A stretch of DNA of 38,074 bases, from the NCBI GenBank assembly GCA_903839465.1, contig CAIMCI010000088.1, forward strand, positions 1 to 38,074, read 5' to 3'. The stretch is from an uncultured Pseudomonadota bacterium (GTDB lineage: Bacteria > Pseudomonadota > Gammaproteobacteria > Steroidobacterales > Steroidobacteraceae). Below are positions 16,170-24,158 of the stretch, one piece after another. A program made the translations under genes and the position numbers. Positions within the stretch are counted from its first letter, which is position 1; every line of letters begins with the position of its first letter. Under the pieces are notes generated by a model. It saw only the letters and a list, made by a program, of their open reading frames with translations. It was not told where the DNA came from and did no database searches.

Positions 16170-17789
16170 TCAGTAGCTCGCCTGCGTCTGCACGGTCAGC
16201 TGGTAGCGACGCACGCCCGGCGGCGCATCGAGCGCCCACGATACATCGACATGGAGGACGTTGCCCAAGCCCGAGCGGCTGTTGCCGAGGCGCAGGCCGA
16301 CGCCGATGTCCTTCAGCGTGCCGAGCGGGGGTCCGCCGACGACGCCGCGCCCCCAGGTCCGGCCGGCGTCCGTGAACACCGCGCCGCCGACGTGCACCAG
16401 CCGGAACGGGTACCAGCCACTGTAGAAGCGCTCCTCGACGGTCACGAGGCCGCTGCCGGTGCCGGTCTGGAAGCGCAGCGGGTAGCCGCGCAGGCCGGTG
16501 TCGCCGCCCAGCAGGACCTGGGCGTCGGCATCCAGCCGCCGGGTCTCGGTCGCCGTCGCCTGGCCATACAGCAGCCAGTGCTCGCTCTCGGGCAGGTAGC
16601 CGCGGGCAACCAGGGTCAGCTGGGCGTTGTCGGCGCTGCCACCCTCGAGCCGTCCGCCGCCGGTGACGTTGACGAAGGCCTGCCGCCCGCCGTCCTGCCA
16701 GCCCGCGCTGGCAGCGAAGCGGGCGAGCCATGCGTCGCGGTCCGAGCCCGCGCCGCGCGCGGCGCGACCGAGTTCGAGGTAGAGGTAGCGGCCGAGGAAG
16801 AAATCCTCGGTACGGCCGATCTGATCACGGTTGGCCGTGGTGGCGTATCGGTCCTCCCGCTCCTCCAGTCCGAGCCATGGATAGCGCAGGCGCCGATCGG
16901 CGGGCAGCCGGGTGGCCGGCAGCGACGAGCGCGGGTCGAGCGCAAAGCTCGCCTCCTCGTCGCGGACTCCGGCGTACAGCCGCCGCACCCAGCCGCGCCG
17001 GTAGCCTTCGGACCAGGCGTAGTAGGCCTGCGCCGACTGGCGCGTCGCGGCGAACTGGTCGACGATGCGGCCGCGGTCGTAGCGCGAGTCGACTTCGGAG
17101 GTGTGCTGGCCGCTGACGCCGGCGGCCCGCGTCGTGTCGAGCGCGTAGAACGGCCGCTCGAGGTAGAAACCGCGGGTCCTGCCGTCGCTGTTGTCCGCCA
17201 CAGTGATGCCGCCGCGCAGGTGCGTCGCACCGATGCTCTCGGAACTGAGCTGCGCCAGCATCGAGGTGCGATCCACGTCCCGGGACCGCCGGACCAGCAG
17301 GCGCGTGCCGGTACCGAGCAGGTTTTCCTCCTGCAGGCCTATACCGGAGCCGTTGACGCCGCCAGCGCGCCCGAACGACACGCTGGGTGACAGCGTCCAG
17401 ACGTCGCGGACCGTCACCGTGACGTCGACGGTATTGGTCGCGGGGTCGTAGGCAACCGTGGCGATGGTGGCATCGTGCAGATAGATGCGCGAGCGCAGCA
17501 GCCGCTCGCTCTCGCGCAGCACGCGCTCCCGGTACTCATCGCCACTGGCGAACAGGAGCTGGCGCCGAACGGTCGCCTGCCGCGTGCGGATGTGCAGGGC
17601 ATCGGCCGCCCGGTAGAGCCAGTAGTCCTCGCGCGGGTCGCTGGTGTCGAAGATATTCCGGACCGATACCTCGACCGTGCCGATGCGCGCGTGTCGGGAC
17701 TCGAGTTCGGCCGCGCCGGGCACGGCCGCCGCCGGCGGCACGTCCTCTGCCACGGCAGCGGCCCAGCCCAGGACGAGCGCGGCGAGCAT
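16170..17789 (-). CDS. Omp85/BamA-family outer-membrane barrel protein
   Basis: Outer-membrane protein of 539 aa with a short export signal at the N-terminus (hydrophobic core ending near VAEDV). One POTRA-like region (about residues 60-130, with LRSRIYLHDATIATVAYD and VDVTVTVRDVW) precedes a barrel rich in alternating hydrophobic and aromatic strands. The loop motif GLRGYPLRF corresponds to the VRGF/Y signature of the Omp85 L6 loop, and the last residue is Tyr, as in most outer-membrane barrels. At this size it is far shorter than BamA (about 800 aa), so it is not the main assembly factor; candidates are TamA-like or patatin-less surface-antigen D15 proteins. It lies between the quinone oxidoreductase and the amidohydrolase, 28 nt from the latter. 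Confidence 0.8.
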   Translation of the reverse strand: MLAALVLGWAAAVAEDVPPAAAVPGAAELESRHARIGTVEVSVRNIFDTSDPREDYWLYRAADALHIRTRQATVRRQLLFASGDEYRERVLRESERLLRSRIYLHDATIATVAYDPATNTVDVTVTVRDVWTLSPSVSFGRAGGVNGSGIGLQEENLLGTGTRLLVRRSRDVDRTSMLAQLSSESIGATHLRGGITVADNSDGRTRGFYLERPFYALDTTRAAGVSGQHTSEVDSRYDRGRIVDQFAATRQSAQAYYAWSEGYRRGWVRRLYAGVRDEEASFALDPRSSLPATRLPADRRLRYPWLGLEEREDRYATTANRDQIGRTEDFFLGRYLYLELGRAARGAGSDRDAWLARFAASAGWQDGGRQAFVNVTGGGRLEGGSADNAQLTLVARGYLPESEHWLLYGQATATETRRLDADAQVLLGGDTGLRGYPLRFQTGTGSGLVTVEERFYSGWYPFRLVHVGGAVFTDAGRTWGRGVVGGPPLGTLKDIGVGLRLGNSRSGLGNVLHVDVSWALDAPPGVRRYQLTVQTQASY

Positions 17790-17839
17790 CCGGCTGGCAC
17801 GGGCCGGCCGGCCGTGCGCTCGCCGGGGCTCCGCTCGGG

Positions 17840-18826
17840 TCAGGGCACGAGGACCGTCGAGCCGACCGTCGCCCGCGATTCGATATCGCGATGGGCCTGG
17901 GCGGCGTCCTTCAATGCGTGCCGGCCGCCGATGACGATCTTCAGCACGCCGGCATGCAGCAGCCCGAAGAGCTCATCGCTGGCCTTGGCCAGCTCGCGCG
18001 GCGTGGCGATGTAGTGCCAGAGCGTGGGCCGCGTCACGAACAGCGAGCCCCGGCGCGACAGTTCGAGCAGGGACACCGGTGGCACCGGACCCGAGGCGTT
18101 GCCGTAGGAGACCATGAGCCCGAGCGGCCGCAGGCAGTCGAGGGAGGGCGCAAAAGTGTCCTTGCCGACCGAGTCGTACACGACCGGCACGCCCTTGCCC
18201 TTGGTCAGCCCGCGGACGCGGGCGGCCATGTCCTCGCGCGAGGAGACGATGACATCGTGCGCGCCGTGGTCGAGTGCCGGCTGGACCTTCGCGTCGCTGC
18301 CGACGACCGCGATGACGTGCGCGCCGAGATGGCGCCCCCATTGCAGCAGCAGCAGCCCGACGCCGCCGGCCGCGGCGGTCACGACGATCGGATCCTTGCT
18401 GCGGACCTTGTAGGTGCGCCTGAGGAGGTACTGGGCGGTGAGGCCCTTGAGGAGCACCGCGGCCGCCTCCTCGTCGCTGACGCCCGCCGGGACCTTGACC
18501 AGCCGCGCGGCTGCCACGTTGCGGGCGCCGACGTAGGAACCGGGCGTCGGGATCACGTAGGCCACGCGCTCGCCGACGCTGAAGGTGCGCACGCCGGGAC
18601 CCACGGCCTCGACGACACCGGCGGCCTCGCGACCGAGCGAGGACGGCAGCGGCATGGGGTAGAGGCCCGTGCGGTCGTAGGTATCGATCAGGTTGACGCC
18701 GATGGCGGTATGGCGGACCCGCACCTCGCCCTTGGCCGGCGGCGCCAGCGCGAAGCTGTGCCATTCGAGGACTTCGGGCCCGCCCGTGCGGGTGATGCGG
18801 ATACCGCTGACTTCAATAGGACCCAT
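17840..18826 (-). CDS. NADPH:quinone oxidoreductase (zinc-independent MDR family)
   Basis: Medium-chain dehydrogenase/reductase, 328 aa, cytoplasmic, most like QOR/QorA: one-electron or two-electron reduction of quinones with NADPH. The N-terminal GroES-like domain contains GVNLIDTYDRTGLYP and PSSLGREAAGVVEAVG, and the Rossmann domain has AAAGGVGLLLLQWGRHLGA with the nucleotide loop. The zinc-ligand Cys cluster of alcohol dehydrogenases is absent, as expected for QOR. The ATG at 18826 has an AGGAG site and sits 3 nt after the ferredoxin-like gene, so the two are tightly coupled. That linkage hints at a shared redox function. Confidence 0.92.
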   Translation of the reverse strand: MGPIEVSGIRITRTGGPEVLEWHSFALAPPAKGEVRVRHTAIGVNLIDTYDRTGLYPMPLPSSLGREAAGVVEAVGPGVRTFSVGERVAYVIPTPGSYVGARNVAAARLVKVPAGVSDEEAAAVLLKGLTAQYLLRRTYKVRSKDPIVVTAAAGGVGLLLLQWGRHLGAHVIAVVGSDAKVQPALDHGAHDVIVSSREDMAARVRGLTKGKGVPVVYDSVGKDTFAPSLDCLRPLGLMVSYGNASGPVPPVSLLELSRRGSLFVTRPTLWHYIATPRELAKASDELFGLLHAGVLKIVIGGRHALKDAAQAHRDIESRATVGSTVLVP

Positions 18827-18829
18827 GAC

Positions 18830-19243
18830 TCAGGACTCCTGCGGATGCGGCCGGACCGGGGATCCGGCCGGCGATGGCGGCGGCGCCAGCGGCGCCGCGG
18901 CAAGCACCAGGTCCGCGACGGGTGTGCCGGCGACCAGGTGCTCGTGGATGATGCGCTCGAGGTTGTCGGGCGTGGCGTGCCGGTACCAGATGCCATCCGG
19001 ATAGACGACGGCCAGCGGTCCCTCGCGACAGACGCGCAGGCAGTCGGCGCGCGTGCGCAGCACGCCGCCGGCCCGATCGGCGAGGCCAAGCTCCTTCAGC
19101 CGGCGCTTGAGGAAGGTCCAGGCAACCTCGGCTTCGTCCTCTGGAGCGCATTTGCCACCCACGCACAGGAAGACGTGCCGCGCGGCGCTACCGACGCCAA
19201 TGCCGTCCATCGCCCGCCGGGTCAGCGGATCGTCCGTGGTCAC
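18830..19243 (-). CDS. Thioredoxin-like [2Fe-2S] ferredoxin-domain protein
   Basis: Small cytoplasmic protein, 137 aa, related to thioredoxin-fold ferredoxins such as Azotobacter FeSII and the NuoE iron-sulfur domain. Four Cys are spaced for one [2Fe-2S] cluster: Cys27 and Cys32 in FLCVGGKCAPE, then Cys68 and Cys72 in RADCLRVCREGP. The segment PLAVVYPDGIWY with HATPDNLERIIHEHL is characteristic of the family. The C-terminal 30 residues are Ala/Pro-rich and probably disordered. The start used is GTG at 19243; an ATG at 19210 is a possible alternative that keeps all Cys. It lies between glnB (20-nt gap) and the quinone oxidoreductase (3-nt gap). Confidence 0.83.
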   Translation of the reverse strand: MTTDDPLTRRAMDGIGVGSAARHVFLCVGGKCAPEDEAEVAWTFLKRRLKELGLADRAGGVLRTRADCLRVCREGPLAVVYPDGIWYRHATPDNLERIIHEHLVAGTPVADLVLAAAPLAPPPSPAGSPVRPHPQES

Positions 19244-19263
19244 GCTCCGGGCCCGAACACGAC

Positions 19264-19803
<540 letters not shown>

Positions 19804-19819
19804 TCAGGAGACAAGGCAG

Positions 19820-21040
19820 ATGCAACCCCTACTCATCATCGGCGCGGGCCAGGCCGCCGCGACCGCGATTGAAGCGCTGCGTCGCGAGGGCTACACCGGC
19901 GGCCTCGTGCTCGTCGGCGACGAGGCCCTGCTCCCGTATTCCCGCCCGCCCCTGTCGAAGAAGTACCTCGCCGGGGAACTGGCCGAGGAGCGTCTGCTGC
20001 TCAAGCCGCGGAGCTTCTACGACTCGCACAACGTGGACCTGCGACTGGGCTGCCGGGCCACCGCGCTCGACCTCGCCGCGCGCAGCGTCAGCCTCGACGA
20101 CGGTACCGTGATCGGCTACGACCGGTTGCTGCTGGCCACCGGGGCGGCTCCGCGTACCGTCAACGTCGCCGGCCACGAACTCGCCGGCATCCACTACCTG
20201 CGCTCGGTCGCCGACGTCGGGCGGCTGCGCGCGGAACTGCAGCCCGGCCGGCGCCTCGTCATCGTCGGTGGCGGTTACATCGGTCTCGAGGTGGCGGCCA
20301 CGTGCCGCGCGCTCGGCCTGGAGGTCGACGTCCTCGAAATGGCCGAACGGGTCATGAACCGCGTCGTCGCCCCGGAAGTTTCCGCCTTCTTCAGCGCCGA
20401 GCACGCCCGCCACGGCGTGCGCCTCGCGACCGGCCGGCTGCTGGCCGGGTTCGAGGGCGACGGTGCCGGCCGGTGCCGCGCCGTGCACACGCTCGACGGC
20501 GGCGTCTTCCCGGCGGACCTCGTGCTGGTCGGCATCGGCGCCATGCCGAACGCGGCGCTGGCCGAGGCGGCGGGCCTGGCCGTCGAAAACGGCATCGCGG
20601 TCGACGGCGAGTGCCGCAGCAGCGATCCCCACGTCTGGGCGGTCGGTGATTGCTGCAGCCAGACGAGCCTCCACTACGGCCGCCGGGTCCGGCTGGAATC
20701 GGTGGACAACGCCTTCGAGCAGGCGAAGACCGCCGCCGCCAGCATCGTCGGCCGGGCCGTGGCGCACGACCGGATTCCCTGGTTCTGGTCAGACCAATAC
20801 GACCTTAAGCTTATGATTGTAGGGCTTAATTTTGATTACGACCTCGGCGTGCTGCGGGGTGATCCGGCCAGCCGCTCGTTCAGTTACTGCTACCTGCGCG
20901 GCCACCAGCTGCTGGCGCTCGACGCGGTCAACCAGATGAAGGACTACATGGCGGCGAAAAAGGTGATCCAGGAGCGGCTGCTGCTGTCGCTGGCGCGCCT
21001 CGCCGACCCGTCGATCCCGCTGCGCGAGGCCGTCGGCTAG
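19820..21040 (+). CDS. FAD-dependent oxidoreductase, ferredoxin-reductase type
   Basis: Flavoprotein of 406 aa in the ferredoxin:NAD(P)H reductase family used by dioxygenases and P450 systems (rhodocoxin/putidaredoxin reductase style). The FAD Rossmann loop is IIGAGQAAA near the N-terminus, the NAD(P) Rossmann loop is VIVGGGYIGLEVA, and the second FAD motif is VWAVGDCC. The conserved C-terminal PWFWSDQYDLKL segment is present. Start ATG 19820 has AAGG upstream. Residues about 325-339 are written in AT-rich, locally rare codons (20789-20836), unlike the rest of the gene. Its electron acceptor could be the thioredoxin-like ferredoxin across the promoter region, but that is inference; no P450 or dioxygenase lies in the window. 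Confidence 0.92.
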   Translation: MQPLLIIGAGQAAATAIEALRREGYTGGLVLVGDEALLPYSRPPLSKKYLAGELAEERLLLKPRSFYDSHNVDLRLGCRATALDLAARSVSLDDGTVIGYDRLLLATGAAPRTVNVAGHELAGIHYLRSVADVGRLRAELQPGRRLVIVGGGYIGLEVAATCRALGLEVDVLEMAERVMNRVVAPEVSAFFSAEHARHGVRLATGRLLAGFEGDGAGRCRAVHTLDGGVFPADLVLVGIGAMPNAALAEAAGLAVENGIAVDGECRSSDPHVWAVGDCCSQTSLHYGRRVRLESVDNAFEQAKTAAASIVGRAVAHDRIPWFWSDQYDLKLMIVGLNFDYDLGVLRGDPASRSFSYCYLRGHQLLALDAVNQMKDYMAAKKVIQERLLLSLARLADPSIPLREAVG

Positions 21041-21083
21041 CCGAGCGCACCGCCCGGGCTTTCCGCGGTGCGCCGAAGGGCCG

Positions 21084-21089
21084 TATACT
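21084..21089 (+). promoter_or_regulatory. Candidate -10 element for phaC
   Basis: TATACT matches TATAAT at 5 of 6 positions in the 95-nt gap before phaC. The predicted leader is about 40 nt and contains the GGGAG ribosome site. A possible TTTCCG lies 18 nt upstream but is a poor -35 match. Confidence 0.4.
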
Positions 21090-21135
21090 CAGGCGATTGC
21101 TGCACCGCGGCATTTGCCGCCGCCGGGAGTCCGAT

Positions 21136-22875
21136 ATGCAAGAACCGACCACGCCGACGCCCACGACCGAGCAGATGGACAAGGCGTTCCGCGCCACCCT
21201 CGGCAAGCTGACCGGCGGCCTGTCGCCAACGGCCTTCATGACGGCCTGGACCGACTGGGCCCAGCAGCTGGCCGGTTCGCCGGGTCGGCAGTCGGAGCTG
21301 CAGCAGGACGCCCTGCACCGCACGCTCGCGACCGTCAACTTCGCGGCACGCGCTGCAGCCGGCGAAGCCCTCTCGCCGGCCGAGGGCCTCGCGCCGGCGA
21401 CCGACGCACGCTACGCGGCGGAGGCCTGGAACCAGTACCCCTTCAACGTCTGGGCGCATGCCTTCGAGCAGGGCGCCGGCTGGCTGCGCTCGCTGTCCGA
21501 AGACGTCGACGGCCTGAAGCCGTATCACGCGGATCTCGTCAGCTTCACCGTCACCCAGTGGCTCGAGGCGCTGTCGCCGACCAACTACCTGGCGACCAAT
21601 CCCGAGCTCCTCGAGCTGACCCGCGCCGAAGGCGGCGAGAACCTGAAGCGCGGCCTGAAGCACTACGTCGAGGACACCGCGCGCGTCACCAAGGGGCTCG
21701 GCCCGCCGGGCACCGAGAACTACGAGCTCGGCAAGAACATCGCGGCCACGCCCGGCCAGGTGGTGTTCCGCAACTCCCTGATCGAGCTCATCCAGTACAC
21801 GCCCACGACGGCCGACGTGCACGCCGAGCCGGTGCTGATCGTGCCGGCCTGGATCATGAAGTACTACATCCTCGACCTCAGCGCGAAGAACTCCTTCGTC
21901 CGCTACCTCGTCGAGCAGGGCCACACGGTGTTCATGATCTCGTGGAAAAACCCAGAAGCCGGTGACCGCGACTTCGACATGGACGACTACCTGCATCTCG
22001 GCCTTCGCGCCGCCCTCGATGCGATCTCGGCGATCGTGCCCGAGCGGCGCGTCCACTCGGTCGGTTACTGCATCGGCGGTACGCTGCTCTCGATCGGCGC
22101 CGCCGCGCTCGCCCGCGACGAGGACACGCGCCTCGCCAGCGTCACGTTGCTGGCGGCACAGACCGACTTCTCGGAGCCAGGCGAACTGTCGCTGTTCATC
22201 AATCCGACCCAGCTGGCGATGCTCGAAGCGCAGATGTACCAGGACGGCGTGCTCGACAGCCGGCAGATGGGCGGCGCCTTCCAGATGCTGCGGCCGAGGG
22301 ACCTGATCTGGCAGCCGCTCATCACCACCTACCTCAAGGGGCAGCGCGAGCCGATGATCGATCTCATGGCGTGGAATGCCGATGGCACGCGCATGCCGTG
22401 GAAGATGCATACCGAGTACCTGTACCGGCTCTATCTCGACAACGAGCTGTCCAGCGGCCGTTTCCCCGTCGACGGCAGCCCGATCCGGCTGTCCGACGTC
22501 CGCCTGCCCATGTTCGTCGTCGGCACCGAGACCGACCACGTCGCGCCGTGGAAGTCGGTGTACAAGGTCGGCAACCTGGTGCGTTCGGATGACTACACGT
22601 TCCTGCTGACCTCGGGCGGCCACAACGCGGGCATCATCAGCGGTCCCGTGCATCCCAAGCGTCGCCACCGGCTGCGCTCGCGCAGCCTGCACGAACCGCA
22701 CCTGTCACCCGATCACTGGCTCGCCGAAACGCCGGCGCAGCCGGGCTCCTGGTGGCCGGTCTGGCAGAAGTGGCTGGCGGCACGGTCCGGCGCGCGCGGC
22801 GCGCCGCCGGCGCTCGGGTCGGCCGGGTATCCGGTCATCGAGCCGGCACCGGGCCAGTACGTCCGCGCGCGATGA
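21136..22875 (+). CDS. phaC: Class I poly(3-hydroxyalkanoate) synthase
   Basis: PHA synthase of 579 aa, the length of class I enzymes that polymerise short-chain 3-hydroxyacyl-CoA into storage granules. The lipase-like box is GYCIGG with the nucleophile Cys312; the partners Asp467 (GTETDHVAPWKS) and His496 (SGGHNAGI) complete the triad. The N-terminal domain is the usual PhaC_N region, with VFRNSLIELIQY near residue 210. The ATG at 21136 is preceded by GGGAG. Its stop overlaps the start of the isoaspartyl peptidase gene by 4 nt. Neither phaA nor phaB is adjacent, but a thiolase lies about 10 kb downstream. Confidence 0.96.
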   Translation: MQEPTTPTPTTEQMDKAFRATLGKLTGGLSPTAFMTAWTDWAQQLAGSPGRQSELQQDALHRTLATVNFAARAAAGEALSPAEGLAPATDARYAAEAWNQYPFNVWAHAFEQGAGWLRSLSEDVDGLKPYHADLVSFTVTQWLEALSPTNYLATNPELLELTRAEGGENLKRGLKHYVEDTARVTKGLGPPGTENYELGKNIAATPGQVVFRNSLIELIQYTPTTADVHAEPVLIVPAWIMKYYILDLSAKNSFVRYLVEQGHTVFMISWKNPEAGDRDFDMDDYLHLGLRAALDAISAIVPERRVHSVGYCIGGTLLSIGAAALARDEDTRLASVTLLAAQTDFSEPGELSLFINPTQLAMLEAQMYQDGVLDSRQMGGAFQMLRPRDLIWQPLITTYLKGQREPMIDLMAWNADGTRMPWKMHTEYLYRLYLDNELSSGRFPVDGSPIRLSDVRLPMFVVGTETDHVAPWKSVYKVGNLVRSDDYTFLLTSGGHNAGIISGPVHPKRRHRLRSRSLHEPHLSPDHWLAETPAQPGSWWPVWQKWLAARSGARGAPPALGSAGYPVIEPAPGQYVRAR

Positions 22876-23795
22876 GCCAGCGACGCGCGCTCGCCATCCA
22901 CGGCGGCGCGGGGTCCTTCGCCCGCGAGTCGTTCACCGCCGAGCGCTGGGCGGCCTATGACGCCGGGTTGCGCGCGGCGCTGGTCGCCGGCTTCGGGCGC
23001 CTGGATCGGGGTGGCAGCGCGCTCGATGCGGTCGAGGCGGCGGTACGCGTGCTCGAGGACGAGCCGCTGTTCAACGCCGGCCGTGGCGCGGTGTTCAGCC
23101 ACGATGGCATCAACGAGCTCGACGCCGCGATCATGGACGGCGCGAGCCGCGCCGCCGGCGCGGTCGCCGCGCTGCGCCACGTGCGCAATCCGGTGTCCCT
23201 GGCGCGCCTCGTCATGGAACGCTCACCGCACGTCCTGCTCGTCGGCACGGGTGCCGAGGAGTTCGCCCTCGAGCACGACGTGCCGCTCTGCCCGCGCGCC
23301 TGGTTCCATACCGATGCCCGCTACGCTCAGCTGCTGCGCGCGCGCGCCGGCGACGGTTCGGTCGCGGACCAGCTCGACTACTTCGGCACGGTCGGCGCCG
23401 TCGCGCTGGATGGCGCCGGCAACCTCGCCGCCGCCACCTCGACCGGCGGGATGACCAACAAGCGCTGGGGCAGGATCGGTGACTCGCCGATCATCGGCGC
23501 GGGAACCTACGCCGCCAACGACAGCTGCGCGGTGTCCGCTACCGGCCACGGCGAATACCTGCTGCGGGCGACCGTGGCGCGCGACGTGGCGGCGCGCATG
23601 GAGTACCGCGGCGAGTCGGTCACGGCCGCGGCCCGGGCGGTGATCGGCGAACGCCTGACCAACCTCGGTGGCGAGGGCGGCCTGATCGCGCTCAGCCGGG
23701 ATGGCGAGTTCGCCGTCGCCTACAACACGCGGGCGATGTTCCGCGGCGTCATCGACTCGGACGGCCGCCTCGAGACGGGGCTTTTTTCCGACTAG
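22872..23795 (+). CDS. iaaA: Isoaspartyl peptidase / type III L-asparaginase
   Basis: N-terminal nucleophile hydrolase, 307 aa, made as a precursor that cleaves itself before Thr173 (FGTVGAVALD) to give two subunits. The family cleaves isoaspartyl dipeptides and L-asparagine. Sequence blocks include AIHGGAGSF, LDAVEAAVRVLEDEPLFNAG (substrate and metal region) and ATSTGGMTNKRWGRIGDSP, which match the E. coli IaaA signature. It uses an ATG that overlaps the phaC TGA (ATGA), so translation is coupled to phaC. The product of the reaction, aspartate, links to nitrogen metabolism; no cyanophycin gene is in the window to explain the pairing. Confidence 0.94.
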   Translation: MSQRRALAIHGGAGSFARESFTAERWAAYDAGLRAALVAGFGRLDRGGSALDAVEAAVRVLEDEPLFNAGRGAVFSHDGINELDAAIMDGASRAAGAVAALRHVRNPVSLARLVMERSPHVLLVGTGAEEFALEHDVPLCPRAWFHTDARYAQLLRARAGDGSVADQLDYFGTVGAVALDGAGNLAAATSTGGMTNKRWGRIGDSPIIGAGTYAANDSCAVSATGHGEYLLRATVARDVAARMEYRGESVTAAARAVIGERLTNLGGEGGLIALSRDGEFAVAYNTRAMFRGVIDSDGRLETGLFSD

Positions 23796-23822
23796 CGCGG
23801 AACGGGTCCCGGGCAGCATGGC

Positions 23823-24020
23823 TCAGCGGCGCGGCGCGGCCTCGGCGCGGCGTGGATCGCGAACCCGACGCACCCAGACCTCGTAGGGATCCCAGCCACT
23901 GACCGGCGGCACCTGCTCGTGAGCCATCGCACCGGCCGCATCGTCATTGGCGGCGCGCACGCGCACGGCGCCGCCGGCGGGGGCAACAAGCAGGTCGGAC
24001 GGATCGGCACTCGGCGGCAT
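23823..24020 (-). CDS. Small conserved-looking hypothetical protein
   Basis: A 65-aa protein with no signal peptide or membrane segment. The C-terminal half has SGWDPYEVWVRRVRDPR, a pattern I recall in small proteins of unknown function in gammaproteobacteria, which is why I keep it. The rest is Ala/Pro/Asp-rich. It sits 27 nt from the convergent iaaA stop and 138 nt downstream of gshA, after an AT-rich block with a plausible minus-strand promoter. The ATG at 24020 has only a weak GAGACC ribosome site. Function unknown. Confidence 0.55.
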   Translation of the reverse strand: MPPSADPSDLLVAPAGGAVRVRAANDDAAGAMAHEQVPPVSGWDPYEVWVRRVRDPRRAEAAPRR

Positions 24021-24054
24021 CAGGGTCTCGCGGCAGGCGTCTGCGGGTGCGTGA

Positions 24055-24128
24055 GATGATACCGGTACTATTGTTAAATTTCTAAGAAAAATAAGCGTCT
24101 TATGTAATGTTGATAAGATCGTTTGTGA
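24055..24128 (-). promoter_or_regulatory. AT-rich control block upstream of the 65-aa gene
   Basis: A strongly AT-rich stretch in GC-rich surroundings. On the minus strand TTATCA (24111-24116) and TATTTT (24088-24093) are separated by exactly 17 nt, which gives a weak sigma-70-like promoter firing at the 65-aa gene. Three ATAAG/CTTAT half-sites form nested inverted repeats (24091-24103 with a 3-nt centre, and 24099-24117), consistent with an operator. Confidence 0.4.
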
Positions 24129-24158
24129 AGAGCTGTCAAACCGGCCGCCCGACCACCG

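Noticed and set aside
23778-23786. T-run near the iaaA 3' end as a terminator
   Set aside because: It encodes the last residues of IaaA and no stem precedes it.
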